Shown one piece after another: positions 1 through 5,239 of a stretch of 5,239 nucleotides of DNA. Position 1 is the first letter of the stretch, and the number at the start of each line of letters is the position of its first letter. The notes below the pieces were generated by a model, which was not told where the DNA came from, ran no database searches, and saw only the letters and a list, made by a program, of their open reading frames with translations. The translations under genes were made by a program, and so were the position numbers. Source of the DNA: Thermodesulfovibrionia bacterium (GTDB lineage Bacteria > Nitrospirota > Thermodesulfovibrionia > UBA6902); assembly GCA_947258735.1 (NCBI GenBank), contig CAMYJJ010000217.1, positions 1 to 5,239 on the forward strand. Reading direction: 5' to 3'.

Positions 1-1425
1 AATTCTTGACTTCGCCTTCTGTGTCTTGACAAATTTCAGCCAGTCCCTGCTCGGGGCATGCCCATGGGACGTAATGATTTCAACGGTATCACCATTCTGC
101 AATCTGTATCGTAACGGGACTATCCTGCGGTTGACTTTGGCACCAGTACACTGATGTCCTACTTCCGAGTGAATGGCATAGGCAAAGTCAACAGGTGATG
201 CGTCCTGCGGAAGCTCTACAATATCACCCTCCGGAGTAAACACAAAGACAACTCCCGGAACAATGTTGCCCTTTATCGCCTCCATAAATTCTTTTGCATC
301 GGGCGTGTCCTTCTGGGACGTCACAAACTCCCTCAGCCAGGTGAAATATTTATCGTCCAGTTTTTCACCATGTGATTTTTCCTTATATTTCCAGTGAGCA
401 GCAATACCCTCTTCCGCGATACGGTCCATTTCATCAGTCCTTATCTGGAATTCGACCCTTTCCCCTTTTGGCCCTATTATTGTTGAGTGGAGTGACTGGT
501 ACAGGTTTGATTTGGGAGCCCCAATAAAATCCTTGAACCTGCCCGGAACGGGTGTCCATAATGAATGTATAAGCCCCAGTGCAGCGTAACAGTCTGACTG
601 TGTATTTGTGATGATCCGTATGGCAATTACATCATATACAAGTTCAAAAGGAATCTTCTGTTTCTGCATTTTCTGATAAATGCCATAGAGATGTTTGACC
701 CTGCCATATACCTTGCCCGGAATGGATGCCGCCTTTAAATGAGCCTCGACTATTTTTATGACCTCATATAAATAGCCTTCCTGCTCCTCTCTCTTCTTCG
801 CAACCTTGTGAACAAGTTCTTCATAATATTCAGGATAGAGAAATTTAAAGCTCAGGTCTTCAAATTTGGACTTCAGCCAGCCGATTCCAAGCCTGTTTGC
901 AAGCGGTGCATATATATCCAGAGTTTCACGGGCAATTTTCTCCCGCTTTGCCGGAGACAGGTGCTCAAGGGTACGCATGTTGTGGAGCCTGTCAGCAAAC
1001 TTAATAAGAATGACCCGCATGTCTTCTGCCATGGCAAGAAACATGCGTCTGAAATTTTCAGCCTGCGCATCTTCTGTAGTTTTAAACTCCATCTTGTTGA
1101 GTTTTGTAAGGCTTTCGACAAGAAATGCAATGTCTTCCCCATACAATGCCCGGATGTCCTCAACAGTAGTATCAGTATCCTCAACACTGTCATGGAGAAG
1201 TCCGGCGGCAATGCTGTTAGTATCCATCTTCATATCGCAGAGAATGGCAGCAACTGCAAGAGGATGTTCTATATAAGCGTCACCGCCTTTTCTTTTTTGC
1301 TTATAATGGACTTCATTGGAAAAGGCATATGCCCGGCGCAGAAGATCGGCATTGGCCTCGGGGTTATAAGAAAAAACCAGGTCTATCAGACCATCAAGAG
1401 TATTAACACTTCGAAGAGTAACCAT
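1..1425 (-). CDS. rel: Bifunctional (p)ppGpp synthetase/hydrolase, Rel/SpoT family (3' end outside window)
   Basis: Rel/SpoT enzymes make the alarmone (p)ppGpp from ATP and GTP/GDP and hydrolyse it, controlling the cytoplasmic stringent response. My translation of the complement gives 475 codons without a stop. The N-terminal HD hydrolase domain (about 1-200) carries H54, H78-D79, E82-D83 and D145 (motifs LLHDSVEDT and KFADRLHNM). These match the metal-binding and catalytic positions known for Streptococcus Rel, offset by about one. The synthetase domain (about 230-350) has GRVKHLY at 241-247, catalytic-type D265 and E325 (EFQIRT), and NLYQSLHS at 307-314. R296-F-K-D299 is the RxKD motif of bifunctional enzymes rather than the ExDD motif of synthetase-only RelA. 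A TGS domain spans about 390-452, with H424 in IHSEVGH. Family proteins are usually about 700-750 residues, so the helical, zinc-finger and ACT parts lie off the left edge. The start is well fixed: an in-frame TAA lies at 1444-1446 with no other start between. No clear Shine-Dalgarno is visible. No gmk or rpoZ gene precedes it, so it probably heads its own transcript. Confidence 0.97.
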   Translation of the reverse strand, partial: MVTLRSVNTLDGLIDLVFSYNPEANADLLRRAYAFSNEVHYKQKRKGGDAYIEHPLAVAAILCDMKMDTNSIAAGLLHDSVEDTDTTVEDIRALYGEDIAFLVESLTKLNKMEFKTTEDAQAENFRRMFLAMAEDMRVILIKFADRLHNMRTLEHLSPAKREKIARETLDIYAPLANRLGIGWLKSKFEDLSFKFLYPEYYEELVHKVAKKREEQEGYLYEVIKIVEAHLKAASIPGKVYGRVKHLYGIYQKMQKQKIPFELVYDVIAIRIITNTQSDCYAALGLIHSLWTPVPGRFKDFIGAPKSNLYQSLHSTIIGPKGERVEFQIRTDEMDRIAEEGIAAHWKYKEKSHGEKLDDKYFTWLREFVTSQKDTPDAKEFMEAIKGNIVPGVVFVFTPEGDIVELPQDASPVDFAYAIHSEVGHQCTGAKVNRRIVPLRYRLQNGDTVEIITSHGHAPSRDWLKFVKTQKAKSRI

Positions 1426-1455
1426 AATTAAATATAATACAAATTAATCTTATTA

Positions 1456-1461
1456 ATTATA
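1456..1461 (-). promoter_or_regulatory. Candidate -10 element for rel
   Basis: On the minus strand this reads TATAAT, a perfect sigma-70 -10 hexamer. It lies about 30 bp upstream of the rel start codon and would give a leader of roughly 20-25 nt. No good -35 hexamer sits 16-18 bp further upstream (TAATCT at 17 bp). The site would therefore need an activator, or it may be a chance match in AT-rich DNA. Confidence 0.35.
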
Positions 1462-1462
1462 C

Positions 1463-1475
1463 TGTTACGATAACA
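1463..1475. promoter_or_regulatory. Short inverted repeat next to the rel -10 candidate
   Basis: TGTTA-CGA-TAACA is a perfect 5-bp inverted repeat with a 3-bp centre. It starts one base beyond the candidate rel -10 hexamer, in what would be the -35/-10 spacer. That position suits an operator for a dimeric regulator. The site is short and only one copy was seen, so function is inference. Confidence 0.25.
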
Positions 1476-1673
1476 TTCAGATTACATACATTTAATTCCT
1501 GAATAAATACTGAATTATATAAAACAATAACATATCTACAATTGATTATTCAGATATACAGCCAAAAACATATGATGTTAATGTAGAATCAGGTTAATGA
1601 TGTTATCTAATTGTCAATGATTCATACTGAGTCTCTACCCTCAACTTTTCTAATGTAAATCAACGATAAAAGG

Positions 1674-1701
1674 TGATCATTGCAAATTATTTTTTGATCA
1701 T
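1674..1701 (+). repeat. Pair of TGATCAT boxes 21 bp apart overlapping the -35
   Basis: TGATCAT occurs at 1674-1680 and again at 1695-1701. Each copy contains the palindrome TGATCA. The spacing from copy to copy is 21 bp, close to two helical turns, so both face the same side of the DNA. The second copy overlaps the candidate -35 hexamer. This suggests a tandem regulator-binding site for the downstream gene. The regulator is unknown and function is inference. Confidence 0.3.
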
Positions 1702-1722
1702 CATGTAAAAGTAAGATATACT
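1694..1722 (+). promoter_or_regulatory. Candidate sigma-70 promoter of the repeat-protein gene
   Basis: TTGATC at 1694-1699 (4 of 6 to TTGACA) and TATACT at 1717-1722 (5 of 6 to TATAAT) are separated by exactly 17 bp, the optimal sigma-70 spacing. Transcription would start near 1729, giving a leader of about 140 nt before the ATG at 1869. This is the best promoter match I found on the plus strand in this region. The AT-richness raises the chance-match risk. Confidence 0.5.
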
Positions 1723-1819
1723 ATTATTGTATAAAGCTATTAGATTGCAGATATATTTGGAACTCTGATAATGATGGTTATTGCATGCCACGACCCCTTA
1801 ATGACAAATTTCCGATGAT

Positions 1820-1836
1820 ATACGCAATGCGCGTAT
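1820..1836. promoter_or_regulatory. Inverted repeat in the leader of the repeat-protein gene
   Basis: ATACGC (1820-1825) and GCGTAT (1831-1836) form a perfect 6-bp inverted repeat around a 5-nt AATGC spacer, 32 bp upstream of the start codon. In RNA it could form a small hairpin in the leader; in DNA it could be an operator. It stands out because its GC content is higher than the surrounding region. Confidence 0.3.
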
Positions 1837-1868
1837 CAGATTAATAAAGAGCAAACACGAAAGTCAAT

Positions 1869-1973
1869 ATGTTGCGTTTGTTTATTTTAAAAAGAGTTTC
1901 TGAATATCGGTCTTCAATTTTCACGATAATAGTATGGGCATTACTCCTTTTTTTACCCTCCACATCTCCGGCT
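1869..1973 (+). other. Signal peptide of the repeat protein
   Basis: Residues 1-35 show the three-part layout of a Sec signal: basic residues R3, K8, R9 and R14, then a hydrophobic run with IIVWALLLFL, then STSPA before N36-W37. Ser at -3 and Ala at -1 fit signal peptidase I. There is no lipobox Cys. The n-region is longer than average. Confidence 0.8.
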
Positions 1974-4943
1974 AACTGGGAGATTCCCAAAATACTGGAT
2001 AGCACCGGAGATGTGGGGCTGGAAAACTCCATTGCGGTGGACTCATCTGGTGATCTTCATGTGAGTTATTACGATAAAACAAACGGTGCTCTCAAGTACA
2101 TAAAGAAAACATCTGGAGTCTGGGGTAATCCAGAGACACTGGACAGCGCTGGAAGCTATGGAGAACGTACATCAATAGCCGTAGATCCATCAGACGATGT
2201 ACATATCAGTTATCATGATTATGACGGAAGGGACCTTAAATACATAAAGAAAACATCAGGTGTGTGGGGAACTCCTGAGACTGTTGACAGTGCTGGAAGC
2301 GTCGGACGGAAATCGTCCATAGCAGTAGACTCGTCCGGTGACGTCCATATCAGTTATATGGACTGGGGAAATAAGAGGCTAAAATACGTAATGAAAACCT
2401 CTGGACTATGGGGCACTCCGCAGGTCCTGGACAACACCTGGTATGCGGGGCTTGGAACATCTATTACGGTTGATTCATCTGACGATATCCATATCAGTTA
2501 TTACAGGGGCAATCTGATGTATATGAAAAAGACCTCAGGTGTATGGGGTGCCCCTGAAACGCTGGACAGTAGTGGGGATGTGGGAAGGTACCCTTGCATT
2601 GAAGTGGACTCATCTGAAGATGTACATATAAGTTATTATGACTACGATAATCAGGACCTTAAGTACATAAAAAGGACCTCAAATGTATGGGATGCTCCTG
2701 AGACGCTCGACAGTACCGGGGATGTGGGACTGTTCACTACAATAGCGGCAGATTCATCAGGCAATATACATATTAGTTACTATGATTCCGGCAGCAACAT
2801 GAATCTCAAATACATAAAGAAAACCTCAGGTGTTTGGGGCCCTGCTCAGGTTCTGGATAGTGCCGGGAATGTGGGATATTCCCCATCCATAACAGCTGAT
2901 CAGTCGGGCGACATTCATGTCATCTATTATAACTATGACAATAAAGATCTCATGTACATTGCGTATACGAACGAAGCAATTCCTCAGCGAATCCTCGAGG
3001 TCACAAAATCAGGGACTGGACTAGGCACTGTAAGTTCGAGCCCTTCAGGAATAGACTGTGGAGTTGACTGCACAGAAGAATATAATGTAGATACTGTAGT
3101 AATGCTGTCAGCCAGTCCTGATCCTGGGTCAGAATTTACTGGATGGAGTGGCGATACTGATTGCTTTGACGGGATTGTGACAATGGATAATGACAAGACC
3201 TGCAATGCAACCTTTGACTTCTCTTCTGACTGGACAACTGAGACATTGGATAGCAGTGGATTGGTGGGATTTCATACGTACATAGCAGTTGGTTCACCAG
3301 ATGACGTGCATATCAGTTATATGGATTGGGAGAACAAAGATCTCAAGTATATAGAGAAAACCTCAGGTGTTTGGGGGATTCCCGAGACACTGGACAGTGC
3401 GGGTGATGTAGGAGAGTATACATCCATAGCGGTTGATTCAGAAGACAATGTGCATATCAGTTATTTTGACAATACTAACGGTGATCTCAAATACATAAAG
3501 AAAACCTCAGGTGTCTGGGGGACTCCCGGGACACTGGACAGTGCCGGTGATGCAGGAGAGTATACATCCATAGCGGTTGATTCAGAAGACAATGTGCATA
3601 TCAGTTATTTTGACAATACTAACGGTGATCTCAAATACATAAAGAAAACTTCGGGTGTCTGGGGGATTCCCGAGACACTGGACAGTGCGGGTGATGTAGG
3701 AGAGTATACATCCATAGCGGTTGATTCAGAAGACAATGTGCATATCAGTTATTTTGACAGTACTAACGGTGATCTCAAATACATTAAGAAAACTTCGGGT
3801 GTCTGGAATGCTCCGGAGATACTGGACACTGCAGGAAACGGTTTTGCGGGTGACAATACCTCTGTAGCCGTATCTCTTTCAGGTGATATTCATATCAGTT
3901 ATACTGACAACCTTTCCCTTAAATATATAAGGAAAACCCTGGGTGTATGGGGTACACCGGAGACACTGGACAGCACAGGGTTTGTGGGAAGATACTCATC
4001 AATTTCGGTAGATTCAGAGGGTCATGTTTATATAAGTTACTATGACAGTAACAGTATGTCCCTCAAATTCATAAAGACGATATCAGGCACATGGATTACT
4101 CCTCAGCATTTGGATGTTTCCGGTGATGTCGGAAGGTATTCATCAATAGCTGTTGAAGCGACCGGAGAAACGCATATTAGTTATCATGATAGCCTGAACA
4201 GTGACCTGAAGTACGCGAGAATTGTAACTCTTCTAGTTGACAAATCAGACACAGGAGACGGCACTGTCACTTCAAGTCCTGCCGGGATCAACTGCGGCAC
4301 TGACTGCCATGAAGATTATTCTGATACCACGATGGTTACGCTAACAGCCAACGCTGCCCCGGGATCAACATTCACCGGCTGGAGCGGTGGATGCGGTGGT
4401 ACGGGAACGTGCCAGGTAACCATGGACTCTACCAGGAATGTTATAGCTTCATTTTCTATAACAGCCTGCCCAGATGTTGATGGAGACGGATATACAACAT
4501 GTAATGGTGACTGCAATGACAATGACGCTAATATAAATCCGGACACTCTCTGGTATCAGGACAATGACGGAGATGGTTATGGTAATCATACAATATCTTT
4601 GCAGCAATGTACGCAACCAACAGGCCCTCCTGGCTATATCTTAGATAAAACAGATTACGACGATAATGACCCCAGTATAGGCTCCCCAGCTAAGATTAGT
4701 AATATAACTCCTTCGTATTATTTGTCACTACAGGATGCCTATGATGCTGCTGCAGATACAGATGTCATCAAATGTGTTTTTGTAACGTTTACTGAGGATA
4801 TTATTATAGATATGGATAAGTCAGTTACACTAAAAGGTGGTTATGACGGAGGTTTTTCTTTTCAGGAAGGAAACACAACTCTAAATGGAAATATAAATAT
4901 TATCAACGGGTCATTTTCAATTGAGCGATTTATCTTGCAGTAA
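1869..4943 (+). CDS. Secreted modular repeat protein: 7+7 propeller-like repeats, InlB-B-like and MopE-type metal-binding modules
   Basis: I do not recognise a named gene; function is unknown and enzymatic activity is not evident. The 1024-residue product begins with a signal peptide (basic start, hydrophobic core about 15-29, likely cleavage after S-P-A at 33-35), so it is exported. Next come seven repeats of 45-49 residues (37-370), a four-Cys divergent InlB-B-like module (371-454), seven more repeats (455-786), a second four-Cys module (787-865), an Asp-rich MopE/thrombospondin-3-like module (866-941) and an end module (942-1024) with VTLKGGYD, stopping at FILQ. The repeats carry the core SIAVDSSGDVHISYYD, close in style to SBBP/NHL-type propeller blades. 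Cell-surface or extracellular binding or adhesion is an inference. The start is the first possible one after an in-frame TAA at 1845-1847, with a weak Shine-Dalgarno (GAAAG, 5 nt away). The FILQ ending resembles natural ends of related proteins I recall, so truncation is unlikely. The gene appears monocistronic. Confidence 0.93.
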   Translation: MLRLFILKRVSEYRSSIFTIIVWALLLFLPSTSPANWEIPKILDSTGDVGLENSIAVDSSGDLHVSYYDKTNGALKYIKKTSGVWGNPETLDSAGSYGERTSIAVDPSDDVHISYHDYDGRDLKYIKKTSGVWGTPETVDSAGSVGRKSSIAVDSSGDVHISYMDWGNKRLKYVMKTSGLWGTPQVLDNTWYAGLGTSITVDSSDDIHISYYRGNLMYMKKTSGVWGAPETLDSSGDVGRYPCIEVDSSEDVHISYYDYDNQDLKYIKRTSNVWDAPETLDSTGDVGLFTTIAADSSGNIHISYYDSGSNMNLKYIKKTSGVWGPAQVLDSAGNVGYSPSITADQSGDIHVIYYNYDNKDLMYIAYTNEAIPQRILEVTKSGTGLGTVSSSPSGIDCGVDCTEEYNVDTVVMLSASPDPGSEFTGWSGDTDCFDGIVTMDNDKTCNATFDFSSDWTTETLDSSGLVGFHTYIAVGSPDDVHISYMDWENKDLKYIEKTSGVWGIPETLDSAGDVGEYTSIAVDSEDNVHISYFDNTNGDLKYIKKTSGVWGTPGTLDSAGDAGEYTSIAVDSEDNVHISYFDNTNGDLKYIKKTSGVWGIPETLDSAGDVGEYTSIAVDSEDNVHISYFDSTNGDLKYIKKTSGVWNAPEILDTAGNGFAGDNTSVAVSLSGDIHISYTDNLSLKYIRKTLGVWGTPETLDSTGFVGRYSSISVDSEGHVYISYYDSNSMSLKFIKTISGTWITPQHLDVSGDVGRYSSIAVEATGETHISYHDSLNSDLKYARIVTLLVDKSDTGDGTVTSSPAGINCGTDCHEDYSDTTMVTLTANAAPGSTFTGWSGGCGGTGTCQVTMDSTRNVIASFSITACPDVDGDGYTTCNGDCNDNDANINPDTLWYQDNDGDGYGNHTISLQQCTQPTGPPGYILDKTDYDDNDPSIGSPAKISNITPSYYLSLQDAYDAAADTDVIKCVFVTFTEDIIIDMDKSVTLKGGYDGGFSFQEGNTTLNGNINIINGSFSIERFILQ
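1977..2978 (+). repeat. First set of seven propeller-like protein repeats (residues 37-370)
   Basis: Seven units start at W37, W85, W133, W181, W226, W274 and W323, with lengths 48, 48, 48, 45, 48, 49 and 48. Each runs from a Trp through a P-E-T-L-D-S-x-G segment, an I-x-V-D-S-S-x-D-[VI]-H-I-S-Y core and L-K-Y-[IV] to K-T-S-G-V. Unit 4 is shortened after ISYY. Unit 7 is the most diverged (YIAYTNEA end), as expected for a terminal copy. DNA identity among these copies is only moderate, so they are old. Seven blades of this size would close one beta-propeller; this is inferred from count and pattern. Confidence 0.85.
2979..3230 (+). other. First divergent InlB-B-type module (residues 371-454)
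   Basis: The segment has the hallmarks of the divergent InlB B-repeat family: a GLGTVSSSPSGIDCGVDC stretch, then VMLSASPDPGSEFTGWSG, and an aromatic-ending CNATFDF strand. The four Cys lie in IDC, VDC, TDC and KTC and could form two disulfides. In this family the module is a small beta-sandwich spacer on surface proteins. Here it separates the two repeat sets. Confidence 0.8.
3231..4226 (+). repeat. Second set of seven propeller-like protein repeats (residues 455-786)
   Basis: Seven units start at W455, W502, W550, W598, W646, W694 and W742, with lengths 47, 48, 48, 48, 48, 48 and 45. They follow the same pattern as the first set. Units 2-4 are nearly identical at DNA level. Unit 5 has an altered first half (GNGFAGDNTSVAVSLSGD) and a shortened second half. 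Unit 7 ends at KYARIV without the KTSGV tail, directly before the next module. The count of seven again fits one closed propeller. Confidence 0.85.
3372..3803 (+). repeat. Three near-identical tandem 144-bp repeats within the second set
   Basis: Units at 3372-3515, 3516-3659 and 3660-3803 are each 144 bp and in frame. By eye, units 1 and 2 differ at 6 positions, units 1 and 3 at 4, and units 2 and 3 at 6. Units 1 and 2 share an uninterrupted identical run of about 96 bp. The third unit matches the first in its 5' part and the second in its last codons (AAAACTTCGGG), a mosaic pattern expected from unequal crossing-over or gene conversion. Some changes are silent; others change I/T, E/G, V/A and N/S. 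Confidence 0.95.
4227..4463 (+). other. Second divergent InlB-B-type module (residues 787-865)
   Basis: It carries GDGTVTSSPAGINCGTDC, then VTLTANAAPGSTFTGWSGG and a final VIASFSIT strand, closely paralleling the first module and closer to the family consensus as I know it. Four Cys (INC, TDC, GGC, GTC) are spaced much as in the first copy. It links the second repeat set to the Asp-rich region. Confidence 0.85.
4464..4691 (+). other. MopE/thrombospondin-3-like metal-binding module (residues 866-941)
   Basis: Two DxDxDG loops are visible: D869-V-D871-G-D873-G and D898-N-D900-G-D902-G. Between them lies GDCNDNDANINPDT, and a later TDYDDNDPSIG closes the module. The pattern is that of the putative metal-binding motif named for the MopE copper-binding protein, which also resembles calcium-binding thrombospondin type 3 repeats. 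Calcium binding is the likelier role from the loop chemistry. In the last sub-motif, Tyr930 takes a position I would expect to be Cys (DCDDND); C867, C878, C882 and C914 remain. Confidence 0.75.
4692..4940 (+). other. C-terminal GGYD/FILQ module (residues 942-1024)
   Basis: It contains SLQDAYDAAADTDVI, then VTFTEDIIIDMDKSVTLKGGYDGG, then short beta-strand pairs (TTLNGNINIING, SFSIERFILQ) ending at the stop. From memory, similar endings (VTLKGGYD ... VENLILQ-stop) close many large exported proteins of Geobacter-like and Nitrospirota genomes. The strand pattern suggests the first turns of a right-handed beta-helix. Whether it caps the protein or serves as an export or anchoring signal is unknown. 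Confidence 0.6.
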
Positions 4944-5000
4944 TAAAGGACCGAATAGAGGCAAGAGAATAAATAATATAGAATAAGATAACAATCGATT

Positions 5001-5032
5001 GGACTCGAACAGGCTACCTCAAGTCCCTTTTT
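5001..5032 (+). terminator. Candidate intrinsic terminator after the repeat-protein gene
   Basis: GGACT (5001-5005) pairs with AGTCC (5022-5026), and the 3' arm runs through one C into TTTTT (5028-5032). The 16-nt loop can form an inner AGG-CTA-CCT stem, extending the structure. It lies 57 bp after the stop codon. The outer stem is only 5 bp, so strength is uncertain. Confidence 0.5.
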
Positions 5033-5055
5033 CAAGTTGTTCAGATTTTATAATC

Positions 5056-5075
5056 ACATTGCCGTTCGGCATTGT
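5056..5075. repeat. Compact hairpin without a T tract
   Basis: ACATTGCCG and CGGCATTGT flank a two-base TT centre and pair with one T-T mismatch (ACA-TGT outside, TGCCG-CGGCA inside). The effective loop is about four bases. No T run follows, so it is not a standard terminator. It could protect the 3' end of the mRNA, form a dispersed repeat unit, or bind a protein. No second copy occurs in the window. Confidence 0.4.
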
Positions 5076-5198
5076 TATTAAACACCGCCTGTTGGTCACT
5101 CATCCGTTAATGCTTTTTTTCGAATATCCTCAATTTAAACTATCAGTACATACTTGATAAGTCGGTAGAGTCAATAATGCGTAGAAATATTAAAGATT

Positions 5199-5215
5199 AA
5201 AAAGAGGGTTGCCTC
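5199..5215 (-). terminator. Weak minus-strand terminator-like site
   Basis: On the minus strand GAGG-CAAC-CCTC is followed directly by TTTTT. This could end a convergent transcript arriving from beyond the right edge; several minus-strand stop codons lie just before it. The stem is only 4 bp. The nearby GGCC-TGAT-GGCC palindrome (5225-5236) may belong to the same structure. Confidence 0.25.
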
Positions 5216-5239
5216 AGTTAGCCCGGCCTGATGGCCTTA

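Larger units (their letters stand above)
1426..1868. other. Divergent AT-rich intergenic region between rel and the repeat-protein gene
   Basis: This stretch of 443 bp has no supportable gene: reading frames on both strands are broken by frequent stops, and the longest ATG-led frames I followed are about 15 codons. It is visibly richer in A and T than the flanking genes. It should hold the promoters of both divergent genes. Symmetric or repeated short sites are visible at 1463-1475, 1674-1701 and 1820-1836 and are listed separately. A 9-bp direct repeat (ATGATGTTA at 1572-1580 and 1597-1605) is also present but is weak in such AT-rich DNA. No tRNA, riboswitch or phage attachment site was recognised. 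Confidence 0.8.
4944..5239. other. Right flank, no gene recognised
   Basis: The flank of 296 bp is AT-rich and has no open frame of note; the longest ATG-led frames I followed on the plus strand are about 15 codons. It holds a terminator candidate for the upstream gene (5001-5032), a separate hairpin (5056-5075) and a weak minus-strand terminator-like site near the right edge (5199-5215). Stops are frequent near the right edge on the minus strand, so no minus-strand gene extends far into the window from outside. Confidence 0.75.

Noticed and set aside
808..1431. Open frame of 207 codons on the plus strand
   Set aside because: It lies opposite the rel gene, whose minus-strand translation matches the Rel family over its whole length. 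The plus-strand product shows no domain. The smaller open frames at 866-1276 (+) and 873-1211 (-) are rejected for the same reason.
1694..1707. FNR-like site (TTGAT followed by a partial ATCAA half)
   Set aside because: Only one half-site matches well, and the position over the -35 is not typical for activation.
1841..2032. Small minus-strand open frame across the start of the repeat-protein gene
   Set aside because: It overlaps the signal peptide and first repeat of a well-supported gene and has no recognisable content.
2984..3205. Minus-strand open frames inside the InlB-B-like modules (also 4316-4546)
   Set aside because: Both sit exactly opposite conserved modules of the large gene and are antisense shadows of the same repeated sequence.
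3372..3803. Regularly repeated DNA that could be mistaken for a CRISPR array
   Set aside because: The units are 144 bp, directly abutting, in frame and coding, with no spacers between them.
4941..4943. Premature stop or frameshift at the end of the large gene
   Set aside because: The protein ends in a complete-looking module with an FILQ terminus like natural ends of similar proteins, and a terminator candidate follows within 60 bp.
4989..5041. Possible integron attC-like site (AACAA ... TTGTT with an inner GGACT/AGTCC stem)
   Set aside because: No GTTRRRY core sequence is present (GTTGTTC fails), there is no integrase or cassette gene, and the structure is better explained by a terminator.
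5113..5119. Run of seven T as a second terminator
   Set aside because: No convincing stem precedes it; the bases just upstream do not pair.

Overview
The window holds two divergently arranged genes and an unassigned right flank. The left quarter, on the minus strand, is the first 475 codons of a Rel/SpoT-family (p)ppGpp synthetase/hydrolase; its 3' end lies beyond the left edge. A 443-bp AT-rich intergenic region separates it from a single plus-strand gene of 1024 codons. That gene encodes a secreted, modular repeat protein. About 300 bp of apparently non-coding DNA follows to the right edge.

The Rel protein keeps every hydrolase (HD) and synthetase residue that I can place by homology, plus the RxKD-type loop of bifunctional enzymes. 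It is therefore probably the organism's housekeeping stringent-response enzyme.

The large protein reads in order: signal peptide; seven repeats of about 48 residues; a four-Cys divergent InlB-B-type module; seven more repeats; a second four-Cys module; an Asp-rich MopE/thrombospondin-3-like metal-binding module; and a short C-terminal module ending in FILQ. The two sets of exactly seven blade-like repeats suggest two seven-bladed beta-propellers joined by Ig-like spacers. Three of the repeats are nearly identical at DNA level, a sign of recent tandem expansion.

The organism is a Gram-negative-type bacterium. The combination of a bifunctional Rel, HISY-type repeats, InlB-B-like modules, a MopE-type metal-binding module and the GGYD...FILQ ending recalls Deltaproteobacteria (Geobacter/Desulfo-type) or Nitrospirota. 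This is an impression from memory of such proteins, not a search result. The two genes share only a divergent intergenic region and I see no functional link between them. I found no mobile element, CRISPR array, tRNA or rRNA. The most noteworthy features are the 7+7 architecture, the expanding 144-bp repeats and several small symmetric DNA sites in the intergenic region.
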